Shown piece by piece: positions 9,382 through 16,767 of a stretch of 54,970 bases of DNA. Location of the stretch: NCBI RefSeq assembly GCF_001552175.1, contig NZ_BCQR01000069.1, positions 1 to 54,970 on the forward strand, read 5' to 3'. The position numbers and the translations under genes were made by a program. The notes below the pieces were generated by a model, which saw only the letters and a program-made list of their open reading frames with translations, was not told where the DNA came from and made no database searches. Origin of the DNA: Actinomadura kijaniata NBRC 14229 (GTDB taxonomy: Bacteria > Actinomycetota > Actinomycetes > Streptosporangiales > Streptosporangiaceae). Every line of letters begins with the position of its first letter. Position 1 is the first letter of the stretch.

Positions 9382-10332
9382 TCAGCCCACCCGCGCGCGC
9401 AGCGCCTCGACGAACCAGGAGTACGCCGGGGACAGTTCCGGGAACTCCGGCCAGCCGTTGATGACGCCCAGCAGCCTCCAGTACCGCTCGGTGCGCGGGT
9501 CGTTGCCGATCTCGCAGCGTTCCAGCAGCTCGGCGCGGAACGCGGGGTCGTCGTCCCGCCCGGCGGCCGCCGCGAACCCGGTGACGACCTCGTCCACCAC
9601 CGCGGCGGCCTCCGGCGACGCCGGCGCGAGGCCCGCCTCCCGCGCCGCACCGGCCCGCCGCTGGACCAGGTCCATCAGCTCCCCGTTGTGCGACCGCAGC
9701 GCCTCGCCGGTGTCGTCGCCGCGCTCCATCTCGGAGTGCTGGTACTCGGCCATCCGCCGCACGCTGGCGCGGAAGCCGGGGTCCTGGACCAGCTCGGCCA
9801 GCTCCACCCACGCCTCCACCTGCTCGGGCGTGGGGTCGTCGGGCAGCTCGGGAACGGCCGCGCGCATCCGGTCGGCGAAGCCCGGCGCGGACTCCAGCCC
9901 CTCGAACGTCGCGTCCACGAAATCGGTGATCAGCCTGCGGCGCTCCTCGTCGGACAGCTTCGCGAGCCTGTGCATGAGTTCCATCTCCTTCGGACCGGAC
10001 CGGCGTCTGGCGACCGCCCGCAGCACCGCCCGGCGCAACCGCAGCGCGTCGATCTGCACGTCGATCGCCCGGACGTGCGCGGCGGCCACGTCCGCGAGGT
10101 CCACCTCGTGGTCCAGCACCCGTCGCACGGTCGGCAGGTCGACGTCCAGCTCGCGCAGCGTGCGCACCAGGTCGAGGCGGGCCACGGCCGTCACGTCGTA
10201 CAGCCGGTAGCCGCCCCCGCTGCGGGTCGACGGCGGCACCAGCCCCGCGTCGGAGTAGAACCGGATCGTGCGCACCGGCAGGCCGGTGCGGCGGGCCAGT
10301 TCCCCGATCGTGTAGAAGGTGTCGCCGTCCAT
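9382..10332 (-). CDS. MerR-family transcriptional regulator
   Basis: DNA-binding regulator of 316 aa. The N-terminal MerR winged helix reads YTIGELARRTGLPVRTIRFYSDAGLVPP, with GGYRLYD as the wing. A helical dimerisation region follows, then about 200 residues of mostly helical effector domain without metal-binding Cys, arguing for an organic ligand or protein signal. ATG 10332 is preceded by GGGTGGGGGAC; a GTG three codons upstream (10341) is also possible. The gene converges with the carboxypeptidase, the stops being only a few bases apart. A perfect dyad just upstream (10348-10366) is the expected MerR-type operator, suggesting autoregulation. Confidence 0.9.
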   Translation of the reverse strand: MDGDTFYTIGELARRTGLPVRTIRFYSDAGLVPPSTRSGGGYRLYDVTAVARLDLVRTLRELDVDLPTVRRVLDHEVDLADVAAAHVRAIDVQIDALRLRRAVLRAVARRRSGPKEMELMHRLAKLSDEERRRLITDFVDATFEGLESAPGFADRMRAAVPELPDDPTPEQVEAWVELAELVQDPGFRASVRRMAEYQHSEMERGDDTGEALRSHNGELMDLVQRRAGAAREAGLAPASPEAAAVVDEVVTGFAAAAGRDDDPAFRAELLERCEIGNDPRTERYWRLLGVINGWPEFPELSPAYSWFVEALRARVG

Positions 10333-10347
10333 GTCCCCCACCCTGCG

Positions 10348-10366
10348 GTCTCCAGTCGGTGGAGAC
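10348..10366. promoter_or_regulatory. MerR-type operator dyad
   Basis: GTCTCCA-GTCGG-TGGAGAC is a perfect 7-bp inverted repeat with a 5-bp centre, 19 bp in total. MerR-family operators are typically such dyads located in an overlong -35/-10 spacer. It lies directly upstream of the MerR gene and between it and the divergent RNase gene, so it could control either or both. Confidence 0.65.
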
Positions 10367-10478
10367 TCAAGCACGAATACTCACGATCATGAAGGGGAGG
10401 GATACCCCCAGGTCAACGCGTTCCGATCGGGCGGGCGCGGGGCGCGTGCGAGCATCCGCGCGGGGAGGGGGCGCCGCG

Positions 10479-10982
10479 ATGGCGATGGGCCGGAGAACGG
10501 CAGGGGCACTGGCGGCGTGCGTTCTGGCGCCGCTGCTGACGCTGGGACTCGGCGCCTGCGCCGAGCAGCGGTCCGGCACCGCCGGGCCGGTCGTGTCGGC
10601 CTCGCCGTCCGCCGGGAGCTCCGCGCCGCGGACCGGCCGGACCGCGACGCCGTCCGAGATCACGGTCGCGGAACTGCCTCCGGAGGCGCGGGAGACGCTG
10701 CGGCTGATCGAGGCGGGCGGGCCGTTCCCCTCCCGTAAGGACGGGACCTACTTTCTCAACCGCGAGGGCCTGTTGCCCGCCAGGGAACGCGGCCACTACC
10801 GCGAGTACACCGTCCCCACGCCCGGCGAACGCACCCGCGGGGCCCGCCGTATCGTGGCCGGGCGGGACGGGGAACGCTATTACACCGCCGACCACTACCG
10901 CAGTTTCTCCCGGGTGGTCGGGGAACGATCGGGCGGCCGGAACCGACCGGAGCCGACCGGAGGGAGGCACGATGACCACTGA
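10479..10982 (+). CDS. Secreted barnase/T1-type guanyl-specific ribonuclease, lipoprotein
   Basis: Extracytoplasmic RNase of 167 aa. ATG 10479 follows GGGGAGGGGG by 8 nt. A signal peptide ends in LGAC with Cys27 as the lipidation site, followed by a Ser/Pro linker and a roughly 100-residue microbial RNase fold. Catalytic residues match barnase: Glu109 in HYREYTV (barnase E73), Arg118 and Arg123/124 in GERTRGARRIV (R83/R87), and His139 in TADHYRSFSRV (H102). The barstar gene overlaps its last codons. By family knowledge it cleaves RNA 3' of guanine. The lipoprotein form, tethered at the membrane, is notable because many homologues are freely secreted. Confidence 0.9.
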   Translation: MAMGRRTAGALAACVLAPLLTLGLGACAEQRSGTAGPVVSASPSAGSSAPRTGRTATPSEITVAELPPEARETLRLIEAGGPFPSRKDGTYFLNREGLLPARERGHYREYTVPTPGERTRGARRIVAGRDGERYYTADHYRSFSRVVGERSGGRNRPEPTGGRHDDH

Positions 10983-11571
10983 CCGGGATGCCGAGCGAGC
11001 GCTGGACGACCTGCTGGCGGGGCGGCTCAGGACGGGTGTGTACCAGTGGCGCGCCCCTGTCCCGACCGCCTGGGCGACCGTCGGGGAGCCGGACTGGCGG
11101 GACCGCGCCGCGAAGGCGGGATGGCGCACGTTCACGGTGGACGCCGGGCGCGTCCGCGACGGGGACGGGTTCCTGAAGCTGTGCGGCGAGGCGTTCGACC
11201 TGCCGGAGTGGTACGGCGAGAACTGGGACGCGTTGCAGGACTGCCTCACCGACCTGTCCTGGGCGCCCGCGCGCCACGGCTACCTGGTGCTGTGGGAACG
11301 CTGGACCGGGCTCGCCGAGGACGACCGGAAGGCGTTCCGCACCGCGCTCGACGTGTTCGCCGAGGCCGTGGAGTGGTGGCGGGACACCGGGACGCCGATG
11401 GTCGTGCTGGTGCTGCCGACACCGGGCGTGGAGGTCGCCGGGATCCCCCGGCTCGCTCCCCGGCCCGCGCCGTCCGAGCCCGCCGCCGACACCGAGCCTG
11501 CCGACACCGAGCCCGCCGACGACTCCGGAGACGACTCCGGCCCGGACCGCCGGGGCGATCCGGGCCGGTAG
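10972..11571 (+). CDS. Barstar-family ribonuclease inhibitor
   Basis: Cytoplasmic inhibitor of the upstream RNase, 199 aa. The ATG lies inside the end of the RNase gene (11-nt overlap), so the pair is translationally coupled. The barstar core is seen in FTVDAGRVRDGDGFLKLCGEAFDLPEWYGENWDALQDCLTDL, quoted here from about residues 39 to 81, which includes the YGxNWDAL signature that contacts the RNase active site. An acidic, low-complexity tail (about residues 165-199, repeats of DTEPAD and DDSG) follows the domain and is not part of canonical barstar of about 90 aa; the N-terminal 35 residues are also extra. Its role is to protect the producer from RNase that fails to be exported. Confidence 0.9.
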   Translation: MTTDRDAERALDDLLAGRLRTGVYQWRAPVPTAWATVGEPDWRDRAAKAGWRTFTVDAGRVRDGDGFLKLCGEAFDLPEWYGENWDALQDCLTDLSWAPARHGYLVLWERWTGLAEDDRKAFRTALDVFAEAVEWWRDTGTPMVVLVLPTPGVEVAGIPRLAPRPAPSEPAADTEPADTEPADDSGDDSGPDRRGDPGR

Positions 11572-11585
11572 CGGTCGGCGGCGCG

Positions 11586-11954
11586 TCAGTAGGTGCTGCT
11601 GCTGGGGGAGTCGCTCATGCCGATCACCGCCAGGAGGCCGAAGATGTACAGCCCCCAGACCAGGATCGTGAGGAAGCTGAGGATGTAACCGATGATCAGG
11701 CCGGCCACGGCCATGCCGCTGCCGCCCTCGCCGGTCCGGCGGATCTGCCCCTGCGCCACATGCCCGAAGATGACCCCCAGGAACGAGGCGAAGCCGCAGG
11801 TGAAGAGGCCCGCGATGGAGCAGATCAGGGACGCGACCGCCATGCCGTTGGTGGGCGGCATCACGACCTGCTGCGGAGCGCCGTAGTAGTGGTGCTGCAC
11901 GGCCGGCTGCTGGTAGGGCTGCTGTCCGTAGGGGTCGTAAGGGGGCTGCGCCAT
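11586..11954 (-). CDS. DUF4190-type small membrane protein
   Basis: Small membrane protein of 122 aa. A Pro/Tyr/Gln-rich N-terminus (about 35 residues) is followed by two hydrophobic hairpins: NGMAVASLICSIAGLFTCGFASFLGVIFGH, starting near residue 36, and GSGMAVAGLIIGYILSFLTILVWGLYIF. The repeated GMAV-start helices are typical of the DUF4190 family. The biochemical role is unknown. It converges with the barstar gene. Confidence 0.75.
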   Translation of the reverse strand: MAQPPYDPYGQQPYQQPAVQHHYYGAPQQVVMPPTNGMAVASLICSIAGLFTCGFASFLGVIFGHVAQGQIRRTGEGGSGMAVAGLIIGYILSFLTILVWGLYIFGLLAVIGMSDSPSSSTY

Positions 11955-12136
11955 GGGGTTCCCGATCGCTCGCGCGCCCGCCGCCGAACTGTCAGGCGCG
12001 CGTGCGCAGGGGGTAGATGGTCCGGATTATGCCAGGAGGTGCGATTCCGCGGTCGTCGTCGCCGGGCTTGGATCGTCCATGGCGTTAGATGCGGAACGGC
12101 GGACCCGGGTTCCCGCCGTCGGGGTCCGATCTTCAC

Positions 12137-12165
12137 CCCGCGCCCCCGTCGGATGCGGGCGCGGG
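12137..12165 (-). terminator. Hairpin downstream of endonuclease IV gene
   Basis: CCCGCGCCC (12137-12145) pairs with GGGCGCGGG (12157-12165) across an 11-nt loop, just after the stop of the minus-strand nuclease gene. Confidence 0.55.
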
Positions 12166-12172
12166 CCCGGGA

Positions 12173-12943
12173 TCAGGTGAGGTTCTCGCGGAGCCAGGCG
12201 ATGTCGGCGGCCTGCCCGTCGCCGGGGGTCTCCACCACGACCGGCGCGGCGGCGGCCCGCACCACCGTGAGGATCAGCTCCGGGTCGATCTTGCCGCTGC
12301 CCAGGTTGGCGTGCCGGTCGGCGCCCGACCCGAACGCGTCGCGGCTGTCGTTGCAGTGCACCAGGTCGATCCGCCCGGTGATCGCCTTGATCCGGTCCAC
12401 GGCGTCGATCAGCTCCTCGCCCGCCGCGTGCGCGTGGCAGGTGTCCAGGCAGAAGCCGAGCTTGCCGTCCAGGCCGTCGACGCCCGACAGCACCTCCCAC
12501 AGCCGCGCGATCCGGTCGAACCGGCGCGCCATGGCGTTGCCGCCGCCCGCGGTGTTCTCGATGAGGACCGGGACCGGGAAGTCGAGCCGCTCGAAGACCT
12601 TGCGCCAGTTCTCGAAGCCCGTCTCGGGGTCGTCGTCCTTCAGCACGTGACCGCCGTGCACGACCAGGCCCTTCGCGCCGATCCCCGCCGCCGCCTCCAG
12701 CTGCTGGACCAGCAGCTTGCGGCTGGGGATGCGGATGCGGTTGTTGGAGGTCGCGACGTTGATCACGTACGGGGCGTGCACGTACACGTCCACGTCGCCC
12801 GCCGCGACCTCCCGGACCGCGTCGGGGACCACCGGCTTCTTCCAGCCCTGCGGATCGCCGAGGAAGAACTGCACCACCTCGGCGTTCTTCGCGCGGGCGC
12901 TGGCCAGCGGGTCGGTCTGGTCGACGTGGGCTCCGATGCGCAT
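12173..12943 (-). CDS. nfo: Deoxyribonuclease IV (endonuclease IV, AP endonuclease)
   Basis: AP endonuclease of base-excision repair, 256 aa; it cuts 5' of abasic sites using three zinc ions. All nine expected metal ligands can be placed: His56, His96, Glu129, Asp167, His170, His196, Asp209, His211 and Glu238, in the motifs VYVHAPY, VVHGGHV, IENTAGG, CLDTCHAHAAGEE, VHCNDSRDAFGSGADRHANL and VVVETPGD. The ATG at 12943 starts directly with the first strand (MRIGAHV). Its ribosome binding site is poor, so leaderless initiation is possible. The size is slightly short compared with E. coli Nfo (285 aa). Confidence 0.93.
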   Translation of the reverse strand: MRIGAHVDQTDPLASARAKNAEVVQFFLGDPQGWKKPVVPDAVREVAAGDVDVYVHAPYVINVATSNNRIRIPSRKLLVQQLEAAAGIGAKGLVVHGGHVLKDDDPETGFENWRKVFERLDFPVPVLIENTAGGGNAMARRFDRIARLWEVLSGVDGLDGKLGFCLDTCHAHAAGEELIDAVDRIKAITGRIDLVHCNDSRDAFGSGADRHANLGSGKIDPELILTVVRAAAAPVVVETPGDGQAADIAWLRENLT

Positions 12944-12984
12944 GACCCGAGGGTATCCCCGGGCACCGACAGACGGCGGGGCGT

Positions 12985-13308
12985 TCAGATCGTGAAGCCG
13001 CCGTGCCGCAGCGCGAACGCGGCGCCGACGAACGAGGCGACCATGCCGATGACGTTCATCCAGCGCTCGTTGGTGGTCGCCGACATCATCTGCGAGTACA
13101 GCGCCAGCGGCAGGCCGACCACGCCCGCGACCGCGCCGAAGAAGTGGGTCGCCGGGACGAAGCCCAGCACCAGCGCCGTCAGACCGATCACCAGCGCGGT
13201 GACCGCCATCGCGTCCTCGCGGCCGTGGCGCTCGTCGCGCGCCCGGGCCTGGGCCTGTGCGCGGCGGCCGACCCGCGCGCTCTCGCCTCCGGCTACCTGT
13301 TCGGGCAT
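12985..13308 (-). CDS. Small membrane protein of unknown function
   Basis: Protein of 107 aa with a charged N-terminus (about 33 residues rich in Arg/Ala/Gln) followed by three hydrophobic helices (AVTALVIGLTALVLGFVPAT, FFGAVAGVVGLPLALYSQMM, WMNVIGMVASFVGAAFAL). GGGAGG lies 9 nt upstream of the ATG. It resembles DUF4190-like actinobacterial membrane proteins, but no family is recognised with certainty. It is in the same orientation as nfo, 41 nt upstream. Confidence 0.7.
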   Translation of the reverse strand: MPEQVAGGESARVGRRAQAQARARDERHGREDAMAVTALVIGLTALVLGFVPATHFFGAVAGVVGLPLALYSQMMSATTNERWMNVIGMVASFVGAAFALRHGGFTI

Positions 13309-13557
13309 TGGTCATCCCTCCCTGTGACGAGTGTCGCATCCGGTGCGCTCCGGGCCCCGTTCCCGCAGGTGCCCGTGTGACACCGGGGACGGACCGACCG
13401 GCCTCGTAGAGAGATTCCCGGGTCAGGCGATGATCAATCGGAGGCGGTACCGCGGAAAAATGTCGGCGCCACCCGGTAACGTCGAACGTGGATTCGAGAA
13501 CCGGACTTCTCGGGTCCGCCCCCGAGGGGAAGCGGGGAGAGGCTGGAGGTGTTCGTG

Positions 13558-13722
13558 ATGAGGGAGAGCGAGCTGGCGGTCATCGGCGACGCCGAGCTGG
13601 TGGAGGAGCTGTCCATGCTCACCACCCAGACGGCCCGGATGCGCGCCCGCATGGCCGACATCATGGCCGAGCTCGAACGGCGCCGCTGCGCCGGCCGGGC
13701 CCCGGCGGGTGCCCGCCGCTAG
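13558..13722 (+). CDS. Small helical protein (54 aa), unknown function
   Basis: Short ORF with a strong start signal: GGAGGT at 13545-13550 lies 7 nt before ATG 13558 (a GTG at 13555 is also in frame). The product is predicted almost wholly helical, with a heptad-like pattern (ELAVIGDAELVEELSMLTTQTARMRARMADIMAELERRR) quoted from about residues 4 to 42, suggesting a coiled coil, and a short basic Ala/Gly/Arg tail. It lies about 160 bp upstream of rpsF, is codirectional with it, and has GC at codon third positions. No family is recognised. Confidence 0.6.
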   Translation: MRESELAVIGDAELVEELSMLTTQTARMRARMADIMAELERRRCAGRAPAGARR

Positions 13723-13755
13723 TCCGTTCCGGGCCGTCACGCTGCCGACTCTTGG

Positions 13756-13854
13756 TAGCCTGTATCGGTCTCGCGGCGATGAGCACGGCCGACATGGGCC
13801 CGTTTCCCGCCGCGAAGGACGCAAGAAGCCCTCCTGTCACGGAGAGACCGTGAC
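13756..13854 (+). promoter_or_regulatory. Probable rpsF operon promoter and leader hairpin
   Basis: TAGCCT (13756-13761) resembles an actinobacterial -10 box; the -35 region is weak. The implied leader of about 115 nt contains a perfect hairpin GTCACGG-AGAGA-CCGTGAC (13836-13854), 30 nt before the rpsF start codon. rpsF operons of many bacteria carry an autoregulatory leader bound by S6:S18, and this hairpin is a candidate for that role. Confidence 0.4.
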
Positions 13855-13884
13855 CGCATCAGTCCAGAGGAGGTAGGGACAAGC

Positions 13885-14175
13885 ATGCGTCGTTACGAAG
13901 TCATGGCCATCCTCGACCCGGCCATCGACGAGCGCACCGCCAACGCGGCCCTGGAGCCGTACCTGAAGGTCGTCAAGGACGACGGCGGCAGCGTCGAGAA
14001 GGTGGATGTGTGGGGCCGTCGTCGGCTGTCCTACGACATCCAGAAGAAGTCCGAAGGCATCTACGCGGTGATCGACCTGTCGGCTGAGCCCGCCACGGTC
14101 AAGGAGCTGGACCGTCAGCTCAACCTGAGCGAGTCGATCCTCCGCACCAAGGTCATCCGCCCCGAGGTCCACTGA
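13885..14175 (+). CDS. rpsF: 30S ribosomal protein S6
   Basis: Ribosomal protein S6, 96 aa, which pairs with S18 on the 30S platform. The start MRRYEVMAILDP and the block VEKVDVWGRRRLSYDIQKKSEGIYAVIDL are diagnostic; the latter spans about residues 36-64. AGGAGG lies about 11 nt upstream of the ATG. It is the first gene of the conserved rpsF-ssb-rpsR-rplI operon. It lacks the long acidic C-terminal extension seen in some S6 proteins. Confidence 0.98.
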   Translation: MRRYEVMAILDPAIDERTANAALEPYLKVVKDDGGSVEKVDVWGRRRLSYDIQKKSEGIYAVIDLSAEPATVKELDRQLNLSESILRTKVIRPEVH

Positions 14176-14212
14176 GCCAGGCTCAGCCCTCACAGCAGCC
14201 GGAGCGAGCCCC

Positions 14213-14758
14213 ATGGCAGGCGACACCGTAATCACGATCGTCGGGAACCTCGTCGAGGACCCGAACCTGCGCTTCACCCCCAGCGGCCAGGCGGTCGCCT
14301 CCTTCCGCATCGCCTCGACCCCGCGGTTCTTCGACCGCCAGTCGAACGAGTGGAAGGACGGCGAGGCCCTGTTCCTGACCTGCAACGTCTGGCGGCAGGC
14401 GGCCGAGAACGTCGCCGAGTCCCTCCAGCGCGGCATGCGGGTGATCGTGCAGGGACGCCTCAAGCAGCGGTCCTATGAGACCAAGGAAGGCGAGAAGCGC
14501 ACCGTCTTCGAGGTCGAGGTCGACGAGGTCGGCCCCTCGCTGCGCAGCGCCACGGCCAAGGTCGCCAAGACCCAGCGTCAGGGCGGCGGCGGTTTCGGCG
14601 GCGGCGGCTTCGGCGGCGACCAGGGCGGCGGCGGCTTCGGCGGCCAGCAGCAGCAGGGCGGCGGCTTCGGCGGCGCGCCCGCGGGTGCTCCGGCCAACGA
14701 CCCCTGGGCCACCGGCGGCAACAGCGGCGGCGGCTTCAACGACGACCCGCCGTTCTGA
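14213..14758 (+). CDS. ssb: Single-stranded DNA-binding protein
   Basis: SSB of 181 aa that coats single-stranded DNA and recruits replication and repair partners. The OB fold (about residues 1-115) contains GNLVEDPNLRFTPSGQAVASFRIA and LFLTCNVWRQAAENVAESL. A glycine/glutamine-rich flexible linker (GGGFGG repeats, about 120-170) leads to the acidic tip FNDDPPF, matching the partner-binding C-terminal motif DDxPF. It lies 37 bp after rpsF. As the house SSB it is the natural partner of the DnaB helicase encoded 4 kb downstream. Confidence 0.98.
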   Translation: MAGDTVITIVGNLVEDPNLRFTPSGQAVASFRIASTPRFFDRQSNEWKDGEALFLTCNVWRQAAENVAESLQRGMRVIVQGRLKQRSYETKEGEKRTVFEVEVDEVGPSLRSATAKVAKTQRQGGGGFGGGGFGGDQGGGGFGGQQQQGGGFGGAPAGAPANDPWATGGNSGGGFNDDPPF

Positions 14759-14826
14759 CCGCGACCTTTTCACTGTTCACCACGTCCATTCCCGCGTGAG
14801 CGGGGCTCTCGCAAAGGAGCACCACG

Positions 14827-15063
14827 ATGGCGAAGCCACCTCCTCGCAAGCCGAAGAAGAAGGTTTGCGTGTTCTGCCAGGAGAAGATCTCCTACGTCGA
14901 CTACAAGGACACCGGTCTGCTGCGGAAGTTCATCTCCGACCGCGGCAAGATCCGTGCCCGCCGCGTGACCGGCAACTGCACCCAGCACCAGCGCGACGTC
15001 GCCACCGCGATCAAGAACGCTCGTGAGATGGCGCTGCTGCCCTACACCAGCACCGCGCGCTGA
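14827..15063 (+). CDS. rpsR: 30S ribosomal protein S18, Cys-containing (zinc-ribbon) form
   Basis: Ribosomal protein S18 of 78 aa. Cys14 and Cys17 (CVFC) with Cys51 and His54 (GNCTQH) form a zinc-ribbon pattern, the C+ type of S18. Actinobacteria often also encode a Cys-free S18 elsewhere under Zur control for zinc starvation; this copy, in the housekeeping operon, is the zinc-containing one. A GGAGC-type site precedes the ATG. It lies between ssb and rplI, the usual order. Confidence 0.97.
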   Translation: MAKPPPRKPKKKVCVFCQEKISYVDYKDTGLLRKFISDRGKIRARRVTGNCTQHQRDVATAIKNAREMALLPYTSTAR

Positions 15064-15081
15064 GGGGAGGACTGACCAACC

Positions 15082-15528
15082 ATGAAGCTCATCCTCACCC
15101 AGCAGGTCTCCGGCCTCGGCGAGCCCGGTGACGTCATCGAGGTCAAGGACGGCTACGGCCGCAACTACCTCGTTCCGCGCGGCTTCGCGATCCGCTGGAC
15201 CCGGGGCGCCGAGTCCCAGGTCGAGTCGATCAAGAAGGCCCGTGCCGCCCGCGAGATCGCCACGGTCGAGTCGGCCAAGGAGATCGCCGACCGGCTCAAG
15301 GGTCTGAAGGTCACCCTGAGGACCCGGACCGGCAGCAACGGCCGCCTGTTCGGCGCCGTGACCGCCGCCGACATCGCCGACGCGGTCAAGGCCGCCGACG
15401 GCCCCGACCTGGACAAGCGCCGCATCGAGATCGGTAACCCGATCAAGACCGTGGGCGTCCACCGGGTCAGCGTCCGGCTGCACGCCGAGGTCAGCGCCGC
15501 CATCGACGTCAACGTCGTGGCCGCCTGA
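15082..15528 (+). CDS. rplI: 50S ribosomal protein L9
   Basis: Ribosomal protein L9, 148 aa, the usual length. The N-terminal domain begins MKLILTQQVSGLGEPGDVIEVKDGY with the conserved GRNYLVPRG, followed by the long connecting helix (about residues 40-75) and the C-terminal RNA-binding domain with TGSNGRLFGAVT. GGGAGG lies upstream, and the gene is 18 bp after rpsR. It is the last gene of the operon, with a hairpin terminator immediately downstream. Confidence 0.98.
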   Translation: MKLILTQQVSGLGEPGDVIEVKDGYGRNYLVPRGFAIRWTRGAESQVESIKKARAAREIATVESAKEIADRLKGLKVTLRTRTGSNGRLFGAVTAADIADAVKAADGPDLDKRRIEIGNPIKTVGVHRVSVRLHAEVSAAIDVNVVAA

Positions 15529-15542
15529 TTCCGACGCGTACC

Positions 15543-15574
15543 AGGCCGGGTCCCCTTTTCCGGGGGCCCGGCCT
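15543..15574 (+). terminator. Terminator of the rpsF-rplI operon
   Basis: AGGCCGGGTCCCC pairs with GGGGGCCCGGCCT as a 13-bp stem with one G-T wobble around a TTTTCC loop, 14 nt after the rplI stop. Confidence 0.8.
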
Positions 15575-15656
15575 TCGCGCGTTCCCGGCGCGTTCCGCTT
15601 GGTGATCTCTGTTCGTGCGGCTACGTTCCGTAACAAAGATCGCTACGGGGGGTCCG

Positions 15657-16433
15657 ATGCGGGAACGGGAGTACCGGCTGGCGCGCCGTGCCGTGCTCGG
15701 CGGAATGCTCGGGTTGGGGCTACAGGCGACGTTGGCGAACAATGAGGCCATGGCGGCGGAACGACCGGAGGGGCCACTGCTGCTCCCCCGGGTGCACACC
15801 CGCAGGGAGTGGGGCGCCCGGCCCGCCCGCCGCCGCGCCGAGGTGCTGGACCGCGCCCCGGACCACATCGTGGTCCACCACACGTCCACCCCCAACGTCA
15901 CGGACTACTCCGTGGACGCGGCCTACGACCTGTCACGGGCCATCCAGCGCTTCCACATGCGCACCCGCGGCTGGAACGACGCCGGCCAGCAGCTCACCAT
16001 CAGCCGCGGCGGCCACATCATGGAGGGCCGCAACCGCAGCCTCACGGCGATCCTGTCCGGCCGCCACTGCGTCGGCGCCCAGGCCCTCCACCACAACGAC
16101 CACACCATCGGCATCGAGAACGAGGGCACCTACATGACGGCCGACGTCCCCGGCCGCCTGTGGGAGTCCCTGGTCCACACCTGCGCGTGGCTGTGCGACC
16201 GCTACGACCTGGATCCGTACCAGGCCCTGGTGGGCCACCGCGACTATGGCAAGACGGACTGTCCCGGCGACGTCCTGTACTCCCGCCTCCCCGCGTTGCG
16301 GGAGGAGGTGGCGGGCCTGCTGAGGTTCCCGTCGCGGAAGTCGGCCCCCCGGATCGACACGGACGACCTGCCCGCGGACCCCGGCGAGGCCATGCCCTCC
16401 GGGACGGCGTTCCCCGAGCGCCACGGTCGCTGA
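15657..16433 (+). CDS. Tat-exported N-acetylmuramoyl-L-alanine amidase / PGRP domain protein
   Basis: Amidase_2/PGRP-type peptidoglycan hydrolase, 258 aa. ATG 15657 is preceded by GGGGGG; an in-frame GTG at 15615 is less likely. The N-terminus LARRAVLGGMLGLG is a twin-arginine signal. A PGRP domain begins at VHTRREWGAR. Zinc ligands are visible: His of IVVHHTS, His of LVGHRDY and Cys of KTDCPGD, the H/H/C set of T7-lysozyme-like amidases. ENEGTYM matches the substrate-groove segment. The C-terminal 35 residues are low-complexity. It probably cleaves MurNAc-L-Ala bonds during wall turnover. Confidence 0.88.
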   Translation: MREREYRLARRAVLGGMLGLGLQATLANNEAMAAERPEGPLLLPRVHTRREWGARPARRRAEVLDRAPDHIVVHHTSTPNVTDYSVDAAYDLSRAIQRFHMRTRGWNDAGQQLTISRGGHIMEGRNRSLTAILSGRHCVGAQALHHNDHTIGIENEGTYMTADVPGRLWESLVHTCAWLCDRYDLDPYQALVGHRDYGKTDCPGDVLYSRLPALREEVAGLLRFPSRKSAPRIDTDDLPADPGEAMPSGTAFPERHGR

Positions 16434-16449
16434 ACGGCGCCCGCCGGGG

Positions 16450-16638
16450 TCACTCCCCGGGAGTGGCGTAGCCCTGGCGGCGGCGGTCGATGTCGGGGTC
16501 CAGGGCCGCCACCAGGGACCAGATCTCGGCGATGCGTTCCACCAGCTTCTCCGGGGGGAGGTCGGCCAGGCCCTCGGCCGCCAGGTCGTCGATCGCCTGC
16601 GCGAGCTGGGCCCACGGCTCACCCTCGGTGGAACACAT
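16450..16638 (-). CDS. Leaderless 62-aa helical protein under a LexA box
   Basis: Small acidic protein predicted to be two or three helices (WAQLAQAIDDLAAEGLADLP and PEKLVERIAEIWSLVAALD), with no catalytic motif. The ATG lies inside a near-perfect LexA box, and TACTAT (16645-16650) sits 6 nt upstream of it, so the transcript most likely begins at the start codon. The sequence loosely resembles the N-terminal helical region of DUF222/13E12-type HNH proteins, which in actinobacteria are often SOS-controlled, but here the ORF stops after 62 codons. It may be a stand-alone small SOS protein or a remnant. Neighbours are dinF (same strand, upstream) and the convergent amidase. Confidence 0.65.
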   Translation of the reverse strand: MCSTEGEPWAQLAQAIDDLAAEGLADLPPEKLVERIAEIWSLVAALDPDIDRRRQGYATPGE

Positions 16639-16644
16639 GTTCGA
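16629..16644 (-). promoter_or_regulatory. LexA (SOS) box overlapping a start codon
   Basis: On the minus strand this reads TCGAACATGTGTTCCA. It matches the Gram-positive/actinobacterial LexA consensus CGAACRNRYGTTYC exactly, and the extended TCGAAC-N4-GTTCGA palindrome at all but one position. The start ATG of the 62-aa ORF is within it, and a -10-like TACTAT abuts it, so bound LexA would block initiation directly. Confidence 0.8.
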
Positions 16645-16767
16645 ATAGTAGTGATCGGGGAGGGTGTTGCGCGTGCGGTTGGAGCAGCGCGTCTCATGTG
16701 TCCCGACAAGAACGTTCTGTCCCTCGGGTTCCAGGGGCCGGGACCCGCTCGCCCCGACCGGCGCTGA

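Noticed and set aside
13482..13497. Second LexA box upstream of the 54-codon ORF
   Set aside because: TCGAACGTGGATTCGA keeps the outer arms but breaks the essential GTTC half; too degenerate to call.
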